This document shows positions 26,790-36,000 of a DNA stretch of 45,578 nucleotides, piece after piece. How positions within the stretch are numbered: the first letter of the stretch is position 1; each line of letters begins with the position of its first letter. The notes under the pieces were generated by a model. The model was given only the letters and a program-made list of their open reading frames with translations. It was not told the origin of the DNA and searched no databases. Source of the stretch: Myxococcota bacterium (GTDB taxonomy: Bacteria > Myxococcota_A > Bradymonadia > UBA7976 > UBA1532); contig CAUJDF010000049.1 in assembly GCA_963169045.1 (NCBI GenBank), forward strand, positions 1-45,578, in the 5' to 3' direction. The position numbers and the translations under genes were made by a program.

Positions 26790-28484
26790 TCAGTCGCGCC
26801 AGGCGGCGCGGCGGATGGCGCGCGTCGTGTCGCGCGCCCAGTCGGACGCCAGCGCCCAGACGCGCGCGAACTCCACGGGATCACTGTGCTTTCGGATGCC
26901 GGTGAACGTGCGATCCGCGCGGGCGGCGGCGACGGCGAGCGCGCGCAGGAGGGTGGCGCCGCGCGGCATGAGGCGGCGCTCGAGGCGCGCGGCGTCGCGG
27001 GCGATCTCCGCGGCGGCCTCGGGCGGCAGGGCGGCGCGCCCGCCGAGGGCGATGCGATGCAGGCGGCGGCGGAGGGCGTCGGCGGGGTCGGGCAGCGTCC
27101 CGGCGTCGTCGGGCGCGGGCGAGTCGCCGGCGGCGCGCAGGTGCGTCGTCTGCAGCGTGTCCAGGCCGGCGTTCACCCGATCGCCCCACGCCGGCGGCAG
27201 GCGCAGCGCGTCGTCGACCGGCGCGAAGGCCAGCAGCTCGCCCGTGCGCGCCTGCTCCGGCACGAGGCGCAGGACGGCGCGCAGCCGCAGCCCCGGCGCG
27301 GCCAGGCGCCGCAGGTTCTCGACGTAGCAGAGCGCCTCGTGGTCCGACGGGGCCACCCAGCGCACCGAGCCGCCCTCGAAGCGCAGCCCGTCGCCGTCGG
27401 TCACCCCCTCGACGAAGAGCAGGTCGGCGCCGGCGGGGCGCTCCTCGTCGGGCAGCTCGAGCGCGGCGAAGGCGCGGTCGAGCTGGGCCCCGAGGGGCAC
27501 CGCCCAGAGCGCGGCGGCGGGCCCCTCGCGCCACGAGGACGCCCCGGCGGACGCGGCGCGGGCCTCCTTGCCGCCGCCGAGCCGGCCGTCGGGGCTGGCG
27601 GTGGCCTGCTGCACGAACAGCCCGGCGCGGCACAGCGCGCGGTGCGCGGTGGTCACGCCGCCGAAGTCGACGCCGAGGTCGTACGCCGCGGCGGCGCGCG
27701 TGGCCCGGCCCGGCCGCACGTCGCCGAGACGGAAGAGGCGGCCGTCGGCGGCCACGAGCCACGTCACGACGCCGGCGCTGTTGCCGACGATCGGCTCGCA
27801 GAAGAGGCCGTGCAGGCGAAGCCCCTCGATCGGCGCGTAGGTGCGCCGCGCGACGCCGATCCAGTGGCCCTCGACCTCGGGCGCGCCGAGCGCGGCGGCG
27901 GTGGCGACGAGGTCGTGCAGGTCGGCGGCGAGATCGGCGAGGCGGAAGTCGGGCCGCCGTTCGTGCAGCGCGTCGACGCGGCGCACGACGCGGATGCCGG
28001 CCGCCGCGCCGCGGTGCAGCCCGCTGGCGCGGCACGCGTGAACGGCGCGCAGCAGGTCCGCCTGCAACACCGCGCCCACGGCGTCCGCGCCCGCGGCGAG
28101 CGTGGCGCAGGCGACGGCGAAGAGGCGCGCCGCGGCGGCGCGCTGCTCCTCCGTGAGCGAAACGCTCGCAGAAACGGGGACTTCCGCCGCCGGCGCCTCC
28201 GGGGACGCGCCCTCGGCGAGCGGCAGGCGCGTCACGACCGACAGCACGTGCAGGCAGCGCGGCGAGAGCAGGCAGCTGCAGGCCACCTGCTCGGGAGCGC
28301 TCACGTGCGGCCCGTTCAGCGTGACCGTCTCGCCCTTGTCGGTGACCACCGTGACGCGGTCGCCGTCCTGCGCCCAGGTCCACGCCTCGGCCGCGGTGGG
28401 CTCGGCGTCGAGCTTCTTCACGAGGCGCGCGGGCGCCGCCTCGACCAGCGCGGCGCGCACCGCGCCCTCGATCGTCGGCCTCAT
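26790..28484 (-). CDS. SWIM zinc-finger protein (YehQ-like)
   Basis: 564 residues, ATG at 28482-28484, overlapping the TGA of the upstream DUF5682-VWA gene (ATGA). Residues 69-79 are a SWIM zinc-binding motif, CxCx5CxH (Cys69, Cys71, Cys77, His79), near the N-terminus. SWIM fingers bind DNA or proteins. The remaining ~480 residues are a beta-rich region with no catalytic motif that I recognise. Escherichia coli YehQ, encoded next to a VWA protein (YehP) and a MoxR-like ATPase (YehL), is the likely counterpart by gene order and domain. It is the last gene of the operon and converges on the channel gene across 49 bp. Its function is unknown in any organism I can name. Confidence 0.8.
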   Translation of the reverse strand: MRPTIEGAVRAALVEAAPARLVKKLDAEPTAAEAWTWAQDGDRVTVVTDKGETVTLNGPHVSAPEQVACSCLLSPRCLHVLSVVTRLPLAEGASPEAPAAEVPVSASVSLTEEQRAAAARLFAVACATLAAGADAVGAVLQADLLRAVHACRASGLHRGAAAGIRVVRRVDALHERRPDFRLADLAADLHDLVATAAALGAPEVEGHWIGVARRTYAPIEGLRLHGLFCEPIVGNSAGVVTWLVAADGRLFRLGDVRPGRATRAAAAYDLGVDFGGVTTAHRALCRAGLFVQQATASPDGRLGGGKEARAASAGASSWREGPAAALWAVPLGAQLDRAFAALELPDEERPAGADLLFVEGVTDGDGLRFEGGSVRWVAPSDHEALCYVENLRRLAAPGLRLRAVLRLVPEQARTGELLAFAPVDDALRLPPAWGDRVNAGLDTLQTTHLRAAGDSPAPDDAGTLPDPADALRRRLHRIALGGRAALPPEAAAEIARDAARLERRLMPRGATLLRALAVAAARADRTFTGIRKHSDPVEFARVWALASDWARDTTRAIRRAAWRD

Positions 28485-31400
28485 CGCACCTGCTCCGCGA
28501 TCCAGCGCGCGACCTCGAGCGGCGTGAGCGCGGCGACGGGCATGCCGGCGGCGGCCACCTGCTCGGCGACGGCCCGCGCGTAACGCGGGCGGCCGTGGTC
28601 GTCGAGCGCGGCGAGACCGAGGCCGCGCGCGCCGCTCTCGACCAGCGTGCGGACCTCCTCGACGAGCGCGCTCACGGCGCCGCCCTCCTCGAAGTCGGAG
28701 ACGCAGAGGACGAGCGTGCGCGCCGGCACGGTGACGAGCGTGCGCGCGTACCGGAACGCCTTCGCGATGTGCGTGCCGCCGCCCACGGCGATCTCGAGCA
28801 GCAGCTCGAGCGGGTCGGCGACGCGGTCGCTGAGGTCGACGATCTCGGTGCTGAAGGCGACGAAGTGCACCGACACCGCGGGCAGGCCGGACAGGATGGC
28901 GGCCATGATCGCGCTGTAGATGACCGAGGCCTCCATCGAGCCGGAGACGTCGACGAGCAGCACCACGCGCCAGTCGAGGCTGCGGCGGGCGCGCGTGCGG
29001 AAGACGAGGCGCTCGCACACGACGCGGCCGTCGCGGCGCACGTGCTTCAGGTTCGCGCGCAGCGTGCGGCCGAGGTCGAGCGGTCCGCCCGGGCGCCGCG
29101 TGGGGATGGGCGTCGACAGGCCGGTGAGCGCGGGGCGGATGCGCGTCGCCAGCGCCTCGGTGAGCTGCTCGACGACGCGCCGGACGAGGCGGCGCAGGTG
29201 CTCCATCTGCCCCGGCGGCAGCGCGCCCTTGAGCGCCAGCAGCTCCTCGAGCAGCTCGACGGACGGCGCGACGTGCGCCGGGTCGAGCTCGAGCGCGGCG
29301 GCGCCGTTGCCGCCCTCGGCGGCCCGGCCGAGGACCTCCTCGCGGACGCGCTCGCCGAACAGGTCCTCGAGCTCGCCGGCCCACTCGCGCACGGTGGGGA
29401 AGGGGGCGTCGTGGCCGCCGCCCTCGCCGCGCGCGCCCTCGCCGCGGCCCGTCCCGTAGAGCTCGTCGAGCGCGCGGGCGGCCCGGCATGCCATGCCCGA
29501 CAGGTGCGACCGCTCACGGCCGAGGATGAGGCGCCAGCGGTCGCGAGGGCCGATGACACCGGGCGTCTGCGCGACGCGTGGCCGCGCCGCGCCGTGCTCG
29601 AAGGCCGCGGCGAGCGCCAGGACGAAGTCGGGCAGCGGTGTTGGCGCCGCCCGCGGCTCCCCGACGGCACCGCCTCGGTCGGCCGCGGCGTAGAGCGCGA
29701 GCAGCTCGGGCGGGTCCTCGAGCTCGGTCTCGGGCGCGTCGCCGCCGAGGCGCTCGGCGAGCACGTCGAGCAGGCGACCGCGCGCCGCGGGCGAGAGCGC
29801 GTCGAAGCCGTCGCGCAGCGCAGGGAGCCGCGACAGGAACGCGTCGTCGTCGAGCGCCTCCACGCGATCGAGCAGGCCGCCGACGAACGCCGGCGAGGCT
29901 TCGAACAGCGGTGCGGCCACCGTGAGCGCGCCGCCGAGGCGCCCGGCCAGCGTGCGGCGGCCCTCGTTGTCGACGGCGGCGTCGATCCAGGCGCCGAGCC
30001 GCTCGCCGACGTGCTCGGCGGGCTCGCGGCCGGTGAGCGCGCGGATGGCCTCGGCCGCGCCGGCGATCACCGGCGCGCCGTCGCGCGCGAGCGCGTCGAG
30101 GGCGGCGCCCAGCCGCGACGTGCCGAGATCCGCGGCGTCGCGCTCGAACAGCCGGACGAGCGCCAGCAGCGCGCGCGCGTCGTCGAGCGAGTCGGAGCCG
30201 GCGAGGCCTTCGACGGCGCGCACCGCGGCGGCCAGCAGGTCGGCGGCGCGGACTTCGGCGGGACACTCGAAATCGTCGGGCAGCGCCGGCACGTGCTTGC
30301 GGCGCAGGCGCTCCACGAGCGCGAAGGCGTCGAGCAGCTCCGTCAGGCCGGCCTCGGCGAGGAACGGCCCCATCAGGTCCGCCAGGCCCTCGCGCAGCAG
30401 GTCGGGCAGGCCGCACGCGGCGGCGCGCGCCGTGAGGGACAGGCGCGCCGCGGCGCCGAGCAGGTCCCCGGCGGCGAGCCGCGCGCGCTCGGCCCGCAGG
30501 GCGCCGGCGGCGGCCTGCTCGAGCGTGACGCCGCGCGCCGCGCCGAGCTCCAGCGTCGCCGCCGTCGCCGGCCGCCACGACATGCGCCAGACCTCGGTCA
30601 GCGTCTCGACGTCGCCCATGACGCCGCTCTCTTCCCGCTGGCCGTACGGGACGCCGATCGCCTCGAGGCGCACGAGCACCGTGTGCCGGCGCCGGTCGAT
30701 GTCGGCGCGCAGCGGGTCGAGGCGCATCCGCACGGGATCGGGCGGCGACGTCGGTCCGGGCAGGCCGAGCGCCGCCAGCAGGCCCTCGACGTGGGGCGCG
30801 AGGCCCGAGCGCGGCGTGCCCGGCGCGAGGACGCCGCGCCGGCGGCCCACCAGCACGCTCTCGGCGGCGCGCGCGACGGCGCGTCCGCGGCCCAGCAGCT
30901 CGCCGTGGCCGAGCGCCGACTCGACGCCTTCGAGCAGCTCACGCCGCCCGGGCGCCGGCAGGCCGCGCACCGCGGCGAGGCCCCGGGCGAGGCGCGCCAC
31001 CTCGGCGGCGTCCGGCGTGCCCGCCACGTGGCCCGCCTCGCGCAGCGCGCGGCAGATGGCCACCGCCAGCTCGACCACCGCGTCCTCGAGCGTGCCGTCG
31101 CCCGCGAGCGCCGCCCAGGCGCGCCGCTGCCACTGCGGATCGCGGATGCCCGCCGGGTAGCCGGAGCGCGAGTCGAGCAGGTCGTCGGCGTAGGGGACGA
31201 GCGACGTCGTCGGCGCCGGGCCCGGCTCGGCGACGAGCGTGGGCGCGCGCCACAGCAGCGGCTCGGGCAGGAGCGCCGCGGCGTGGAACGCGCCGACGAC
31301 CGCGGCGGCCCGCGCCCCGGAGAGGCGCGAGCGCATGTGCGCCTCGCGCAGCAGGTCGACCTCGGAGACGCCGCCGCCGTCGACCTCGGCCCGCCGCAGC

Positions 31401-31909
31401 GCCAGGCCGACGCCGAGCGCCGCCCGCCGCACCTGCTGCGGCGTCGCGCCGGGGGCGCGCGCCTCGACGAGGCGGTCCCACATCGCCTCGACGTCCGGCG
31501 CGCCCGTCGCGTGCAGGAGCGCGCCGAGCAGCGCCTGGTCGCCCGCCTCGCGCTCGTGGCCCGTCCGCCGGGCGATCGGCAGGTCGAACGCCTCGATGGG
31601 CACGCCGCGCGCGACGGCCCAGCGGACGGCGGCGAGCTCCGGCGAGAACTCGGCGAACGGGTAGAAGGCGAGGGCGCCGTCGTCGGTGGCGCCGGCGAGC
31701 GCGACCGGCGGCTGCAGCCCGGCGTGGCCGAGCCACGGCAGCCAGGGCTGCAGCTCCTCCGGCAGCTCGACGAGGACGCGCTCGGGCGCGAACGCGTCGA
31801 GGAGCGCGGGCACCGCCGCGGCGCACGCGGCGGAGTGGTGGCGCACGCCGATCAGCAGCGGGCGATCGCAGGCGACGAGCGCGTCGAGCGCCGCGGCGAT
31901 GGGATCCAC
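28481..31909 (-). CDS. DUF5682 - VWA fusion protein (YehM + YehP)
   Basis: 1,142 residues, GTG start at 31907-31909. The N-terminal ~750 residues fit DUF5682: the opening PLLIGVRHHSAACAAAVPAL, VLVELPEELQPWL, then AFYPFAEFSPELAAVRWA. The C-terminal ~160 residues are a von Willebrand A domain with an intact MIDAS: DVSGSM at 987-992, Thr1046 in GGGTHIAKA and Asp1072 in CVSDF. In E. coli the two parts are separate neighbours, YehM (~759 aa) and YehP (~378 aa); their summed length nearly equals this protein. VWA proteins coupled to MoxR ATPases act in metal insertion or protein-complex remodelling. The start is 4 bp after the ATPase stop and the stop overlaps the SWIM gene start. Confidence 0.88.
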   Translation of the reverse strand: MDPIAAALDALVACDRPLLIGVRHHSAACAAAVPALLDAFAPERVLVELPEELQPWLPWLGHAGLQPPVALAGATDDGALAFYPFAEFSPELAAVRWAVARGVPIEAFDLPIARRTGHEREAGDQALLGALLHATGAPDVEAMWDRLVEARAPGATPQQVRRAALGVGLALRRAEVDGGGVSEVDLLREAHMRSRLSGARAAAVVGAFHAAALLPEPLLWRAPTLVAEPGPAPTTSLVPYADDLLDSRSGYPAGIRDPQWQRRAWAALAGDGTLEDAVVELAVAICRALREAGHVAGTPDAAEVARLARGLAAVRGLPAPGRRELLEGVESALGHGELLGRGRAVARAAESVLVGRRRGVLAPGTPRSGLAPHVEGLLAALGLPGPTSPPDPVRMRLDPLRADIDRRRHTVLVRLEAIGVPYGQREESGVMGDVETLTEVWRMSWRPATAATLELGAARGVTLEQAAAGALRAERARLAAGDLLGAAARLSLTARAAACGLPDLLREGLADLMGPFLAEAGLTELLDAFALVERLRRKHVPALPDDFECPAEVRAADLLAAAVRAVEGLAGSDSLDDARALLALVRLFERDAADLGTSRLGAALDALARDGAPVIAGAAEAIRALTGREPAEHVGERLGAWIDAAVDNEGRRTLAGRLGGALTVAAPLFEASPAFVGGLLDRVEALDDDAFLSRLPALRDGFDALSPAARGRLLDVLAERLGGDAPETELEDPPELLALYAAADRGGAVGEPRAAPTPLPDFVLALAAAFEHGAARPRVAQTPGVIGPRDRWRLILGRERSHLSGMACRAARALDELYGTGRGEGARGEGGGHDAPFPTVREWAGELEDLFGERVREEVLGRAAEGGNGAAALELDPAHVAPSVELLEELLALKGALPPGQMEHLRRLVRRVVEQLTEALATRIRPALTGLSTPIPTRRPGGPLDLGRTLRANLKHVRRDGRVVCERLVFRTRARRSLDWRVVLLVDVSGSMEASVIYSAIMAAILSGLPAVSVHFVAFSTEIVDLSDRVADPLELLLEIAVGGGTHIAKAFRYARTLVTVPARTLVLCVSDFEEGGAVSALVEEVRTLVESGARGLGLAALDDHGRPRYARAVAEQVAAAGMPVAALTPLEVARWIAEQVR

Positions 31910-31913
31910 GCCG

Positions 31914-33053
31914 CTACTCCTCGATGACGGCGCGCAGCTCGTGCAGCTGCTTCCACAGCCGCGCCCGACCCTCGGCGCGCCGCTTCACCGCCGCGTCCCA
32001 GTAGGCGAGCAGGCGCCCGCGGTCCTTCGGGTCGTCCTTGAGCACGACGCCGAGCAGATAGCCGGGCAGCAGCGACAGCACGTCGCGGTCGGACCGGAAC
32101 CACGCCGCCTGGAAGCCGAGCGCCCCCGCGACCGCCACCGCCTCGGCGGTGCTCATCACCGCCTGCGGCTTCTCGACCGCCCAGCCCTCGACCGTGCGCC
32201 CGCTGCGCAGGTCGCGGAACACGGTCACGAGCGCCTCGAGCACCGCGTCGTCCACGGCCAGCGGCACGCCGACGCTCGCCAGCGACGCCTCGGCCTGCGC
32301 CTTGACGAGCGCCTTCTCGCGCTCGAGATCGGCGATCGGCGGCACCGTCTCGAAGTTGAAGCGGCGCTTGAGCGCCGCGGACATCTCCGACACGCCGCGG
32401 TCGCGCAGATTGGCGGTGGCGATGAGGTTGAAGCCGGCGCGCGCCGGCTCCACGTGGGCTCCGCCCAGCTCCGGCACCGCCAGCGCGCGCTCGCTCAGGA
32501 TGGAGACCAGCGCGTCCTGCACCTCGGGCAGGCAGCGCGTGATCTCCTCGAGCCGCGCCATCGCGCCGCGCCGCATCGCCTGCAGCACCGGCGACGGCAC
32601 GAGCGCCTCTTCGCAGGGGCCGCGGTCGATCAGCAGCGCGTAGTTCCAGCCGTAGCGCAGCTGGTCCTCGGTCGTGCCGGCGGTGCCCTGCACGGTGAGC
32701 GCGCTCGTGCCCGAGACGGCGGCCGACAGCAGCTCCGACAGCATCGACTTCGCGGTGCCCGGCTCGCCGACGAGCATCAGCCCGCGCGGACCGCCGAGCG
32801 TGACGACGCACCGCTCGACGAGCGCGCGGTCGCCCACGAACTTCTCGGGGATGACGCGTGAGCGATCTCCCTCGAATTCCGCGGTCTTGGGCAGCGTGAG
32901 CTTCTCGCCGCCGGAGCCGGCGACGAACGTCACGACCGCGCGCGGCGTCAGCCGCCAGCCGGGCGGGCGCGGGCCGTCGTCCCACGCCGCCAGGAACGCG
33001 AGCTCGTCGGCGTGGCGCGCCTCCGCCGGCGGCGCCTGGATGGCCGCGCTCAT
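31914..33053 (-). CDS. MoxR-family AAA+ ATPase (YehL-like)
   Basis: 379 residues, ATG at 33051-33053, overlapping the stop of the 1,591-aa gene (ATGA). Walker A is GEPGTAKS (96-103). The Walker B position reads ARLEEITR (167-173), with Glu where the usual metal-binding Asp would be, a variation that may be normal in this subfamily. Sensor 1 is LIATAN (210-215) and an arginine-finger-like KRRFNFE follows (229-235). The block EVQDALVSILSERALAVPEL is the MoxR pattern. MoxR ATPases partner VWA proteins as chaperones or remodelling machines, here the VWA fusion encoded immediately downstream. The short linker after the AAA core and a C-terminal helical lid complete a typical-length protein. Confidence 0.9.
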   Translation of the reverse strand: MSAAIQAPPAEARHADELAFLAAWDDGPRPPGWRLTPRAVVTFVAGSGGEKLTLPKTAEFEGDRSRVIPEKFVGDRALVERCVVTLGGPRGLMLVGEPGTAKSMLSELLSAAVSGTSALTVQGTAGTTEDQLRYGWNYALLIDRGPCEEALVPSPVLQAMRRGAMARLEEITRCLPEVQDALVSILSERALAVPELGGAHVEPARAGFNLIATANLRDRGVSEMSAALKRRFNFETVPPIADLEREKALVKAQAEASLASVGVPLAVDDAVLEALVTVFRDLRSGRTVEGWAVEKPQAVMSTAEAVAVAGALGFQAAWFRSDRDVLSLLPGYLLGVVLKDDPKDRGRLLAYWDAAVKRRAEGRARLWKQLHELRAVIEE

Positions 33054-36000
33054 CGCACCTCCTCGTAGCGCGGCGCGTCGCCGGACTCGATGCGGCGCCA
33101 CGCCCTCTCGAACAGCGTGTGCAGCGGCTCGAGCGGCAGCACCTTGTCGAGCGGGACGACCTGCGCCTCGGTCGCGGGGTCGGTCTCGATGCCGTAGAGC
33201 AGAAGCTTCCAGGTCTCCATGGGCAGGCTGCCGTGGGACCACGCCTCCCACCCGCCGGGCAGGAAGTGGTTGCGGCCCGCGCGCTTGCGCTTCGCCTCGA
33301 TCAGCAGGCCGGCGGCGACGAGCGCCTCGGCGGCCTTGCCGTAGCGCGCCGCCGTCCAGCCGTTCCACGTCCGCACGTTCGCGGTCGTGGGCGCCGAAAG
33401 CGCCAGCGTCTGCAGGTAGAGCGTCGCCGCGTCCTCGCCGAGGCCACGCGCGGCCATCACCTCTTGCACGAGCGCCGGCGCCGACTGCCGCGGATCGGCC
33501 TCGAAGCCGCCCGCCGCGACCGGCGTCTCGGCGACGCGCGCCGCCATCGCCGCGAAGCCCGGCGACCGCACGAACGCCAGCGCGCGCAGCACGGACGGCC
33601 GGTCGCCGGCCATGCGCTCGACGGCGGCGATGTCCTCGACCTGCGCCGGCCGGACCGCGAAGTCGATGCCGTAGTCGTCGGACATCACCGCGACGACGGC
33701 GCCGGTGTCGCGGCCCGGGCACTTGCGCTTCCCGGACTTGATCGTGATCTCCTGCCCGCCGAAGCCGTCGAGCAGCGCGCGCACCGCCTTGGTCATCTTG
33801 TCGTCGTCGTCGTCGTACTCCGCCTCGACGCGCAGGCCGCCGAACAGCAGCTTCGGGTTCGCGAGGCGCGCCCGCACGCGCTCCACGATCTGCGGGATGC
33901 CCGCGCGGAACGGATCGCCCACCGGCCGTTCGGCGAACAGGTGCGGCACGAGCCGCGCCGCCGCCTCGAGCGCCGCGCCGTCGAACGCGCCCTCGCGGGC
34001 GCACTCCGGCGAGCCGCTCGTGTCCATCTTCCAGTCGCCGTCGACGGCGAAGCAGTCGTCCTTGGCCGGCGCCACGAAGGCCGTCAGGAAGGCCGCCGCG
34101 TCGCCCTCGTCGATCAGGTCGTTGGCGGCGGCGAGCACCTCGGGCGGCAGCGACACGCGCTGGCCGAGCTTCTCGTTCACCGCCGCGGCGAGGCGCTCGA
34201 GCGCCGCGCCGTCCCACGGGTCGGCGCCGAGGGCCTTCGTCACGATCGCGCGCCGGTCCGCGACGTCGACGCGGAGGAGGCTGTCGCGCGCCGCCGAGGC
34301 CTCCTTCAGCTTGAGGCCCATCGCCTCGCGGAACTCCTTGGGCAGGAAGTTCGACTGGTAGCTGCTCTGGCACCACGCGAAGCCGGGCAGCAGGAGCGCC
34401 GCCTCCGCGACCGTCAGGCCCGTGCGCTGCGCGAGCTGCTCGACCTCGGCCTTGCCCCACGCCACGCGGCCCTTCGCCCGCTGGGCCTCGACGAAGGCGC
34501 GCAGCGCGGCGCGGTCCATCGTCTCGGCGGGCAGGCGGTTCTCCTCGGTCATCTTGGCGCCGGGCAGCGCCGCGAACGCGCCGTCGTCGCCGGCCTGCTC
34601 GATCACCTTCGTCTCGTCGTCGTACTCGGGGTCGATCAGCTCGACGAGGTAGCGCCGGCCGTCGTGCACGACGGGACGCCAGCCGTCCTCGTCGTCGTCG
34701 CGCCGCGGCTTCGCGATCGAGGCGTCGATCTTGCCCTTGTAGGTGCAGATGCGGACCGGCCGGTCGAGGAACTCGAGGTCGCTCCACAGGTCGAGCAGGC
34801 GCGTCAGCACCTCGCGGTGCTCCTCGGGCCACGCGAAGGCCGCGCGCCAGGCGATCGCCGGGGTCTGGCCGACGAGGTCCCACCACTCGAACGACGAGGA
34901 CTCGATGCGGGTGGCCGTCTCCTCGCCGGAGAAGAACGCCTGCAGCGCGTACAGGTGCGCCGACAGCGAGTCGCCCCACGCGTAGCCGACGAGCCCGAGG
35001 CCCTCGAGCGGCTCGCGCAGCTCGCTCTCGGCCACCTGCACGCGCCCCGCGGGCGCCGACTCCGCGCCGTGGCGCTCCGCCAACAGCGCCGCCAGCTCCT
35101 GCGCCTTGTGCGCCGCCGCCTCGACGACGCCGGCCACCGCCGCGCGCAGCGTCGCGTCGGTGATCGCCGGCAGCTGCGCGCGGAGGGCCCCGTCGAGCTG
35201 CGTCATCTCGTCGTCGGCCTCGTTCTCGAGGTCGGCGACGGCCGCGTCGAGCAGCGCCTGCGCCTGCTCGTCGCCGATCGAGCGCAGCGCCTTCGAGCCC
35301 TCGACGTCGCGCGGCACGAAGAAGTGCCAGTACTCGTGGGGCGGCACGTACTTCGAGCCCTCGATGTACGTTTCGCTCACGTCGCTCGCCGCGAAGGACC
35401 CGTCGGGCGACAGCAGGACGGCCGCGTCGGCCCAGCGCCCGGCGCGTTCGCCCGAGATGGGGCGCGGCGTCTCGTCGCCGGGCAGCGTGAGCAGGCCGAC
35501 GAGCCGGTTGCCCTCGACCTCGCCGACGAAGCGACGCCCGTCGATGCCCTCGTACTCGACCGGGCCTTCGCCGTCCTCGCGGGCGCGCACGCGCCAGCCG
35601 ACGAGGCCGTCGCGCGCGCCGAACGGGCTCTGCACCCCGGCGGGCACGGGCATCAGCGACGCGGGCGAGAAGTCGAGCTCGTAGCCCGGCGCGGCGAAGG
35701 CCTCGAAGAAGCGCGGCAGCGAGCGACGCCCGAGCTTGTCTTCGATCGGGTCGTACTCGCGCAGGCCGTGCTCGCCGTCGTCGCCGCGGCCCTCCTTCCA
35801 GATCGTCTCGCCGTCGAAGAAGACCTCGTCGCGGCCGTGGCGCTCGGTGTCGCCGGCGCGCAGCAGCTTGTTGCCCTCGCAGACGCCGCCGCCGGGCAGG
35901 TGCGCCGCGTAGCTGCCGGGCGACACGTCGCCCCAGGCGTACTCCACGTCGAACTTGCTCTTCGGCGCGCTCGTCCAGAGGCCCTTCGCCTCGTTCCAGC

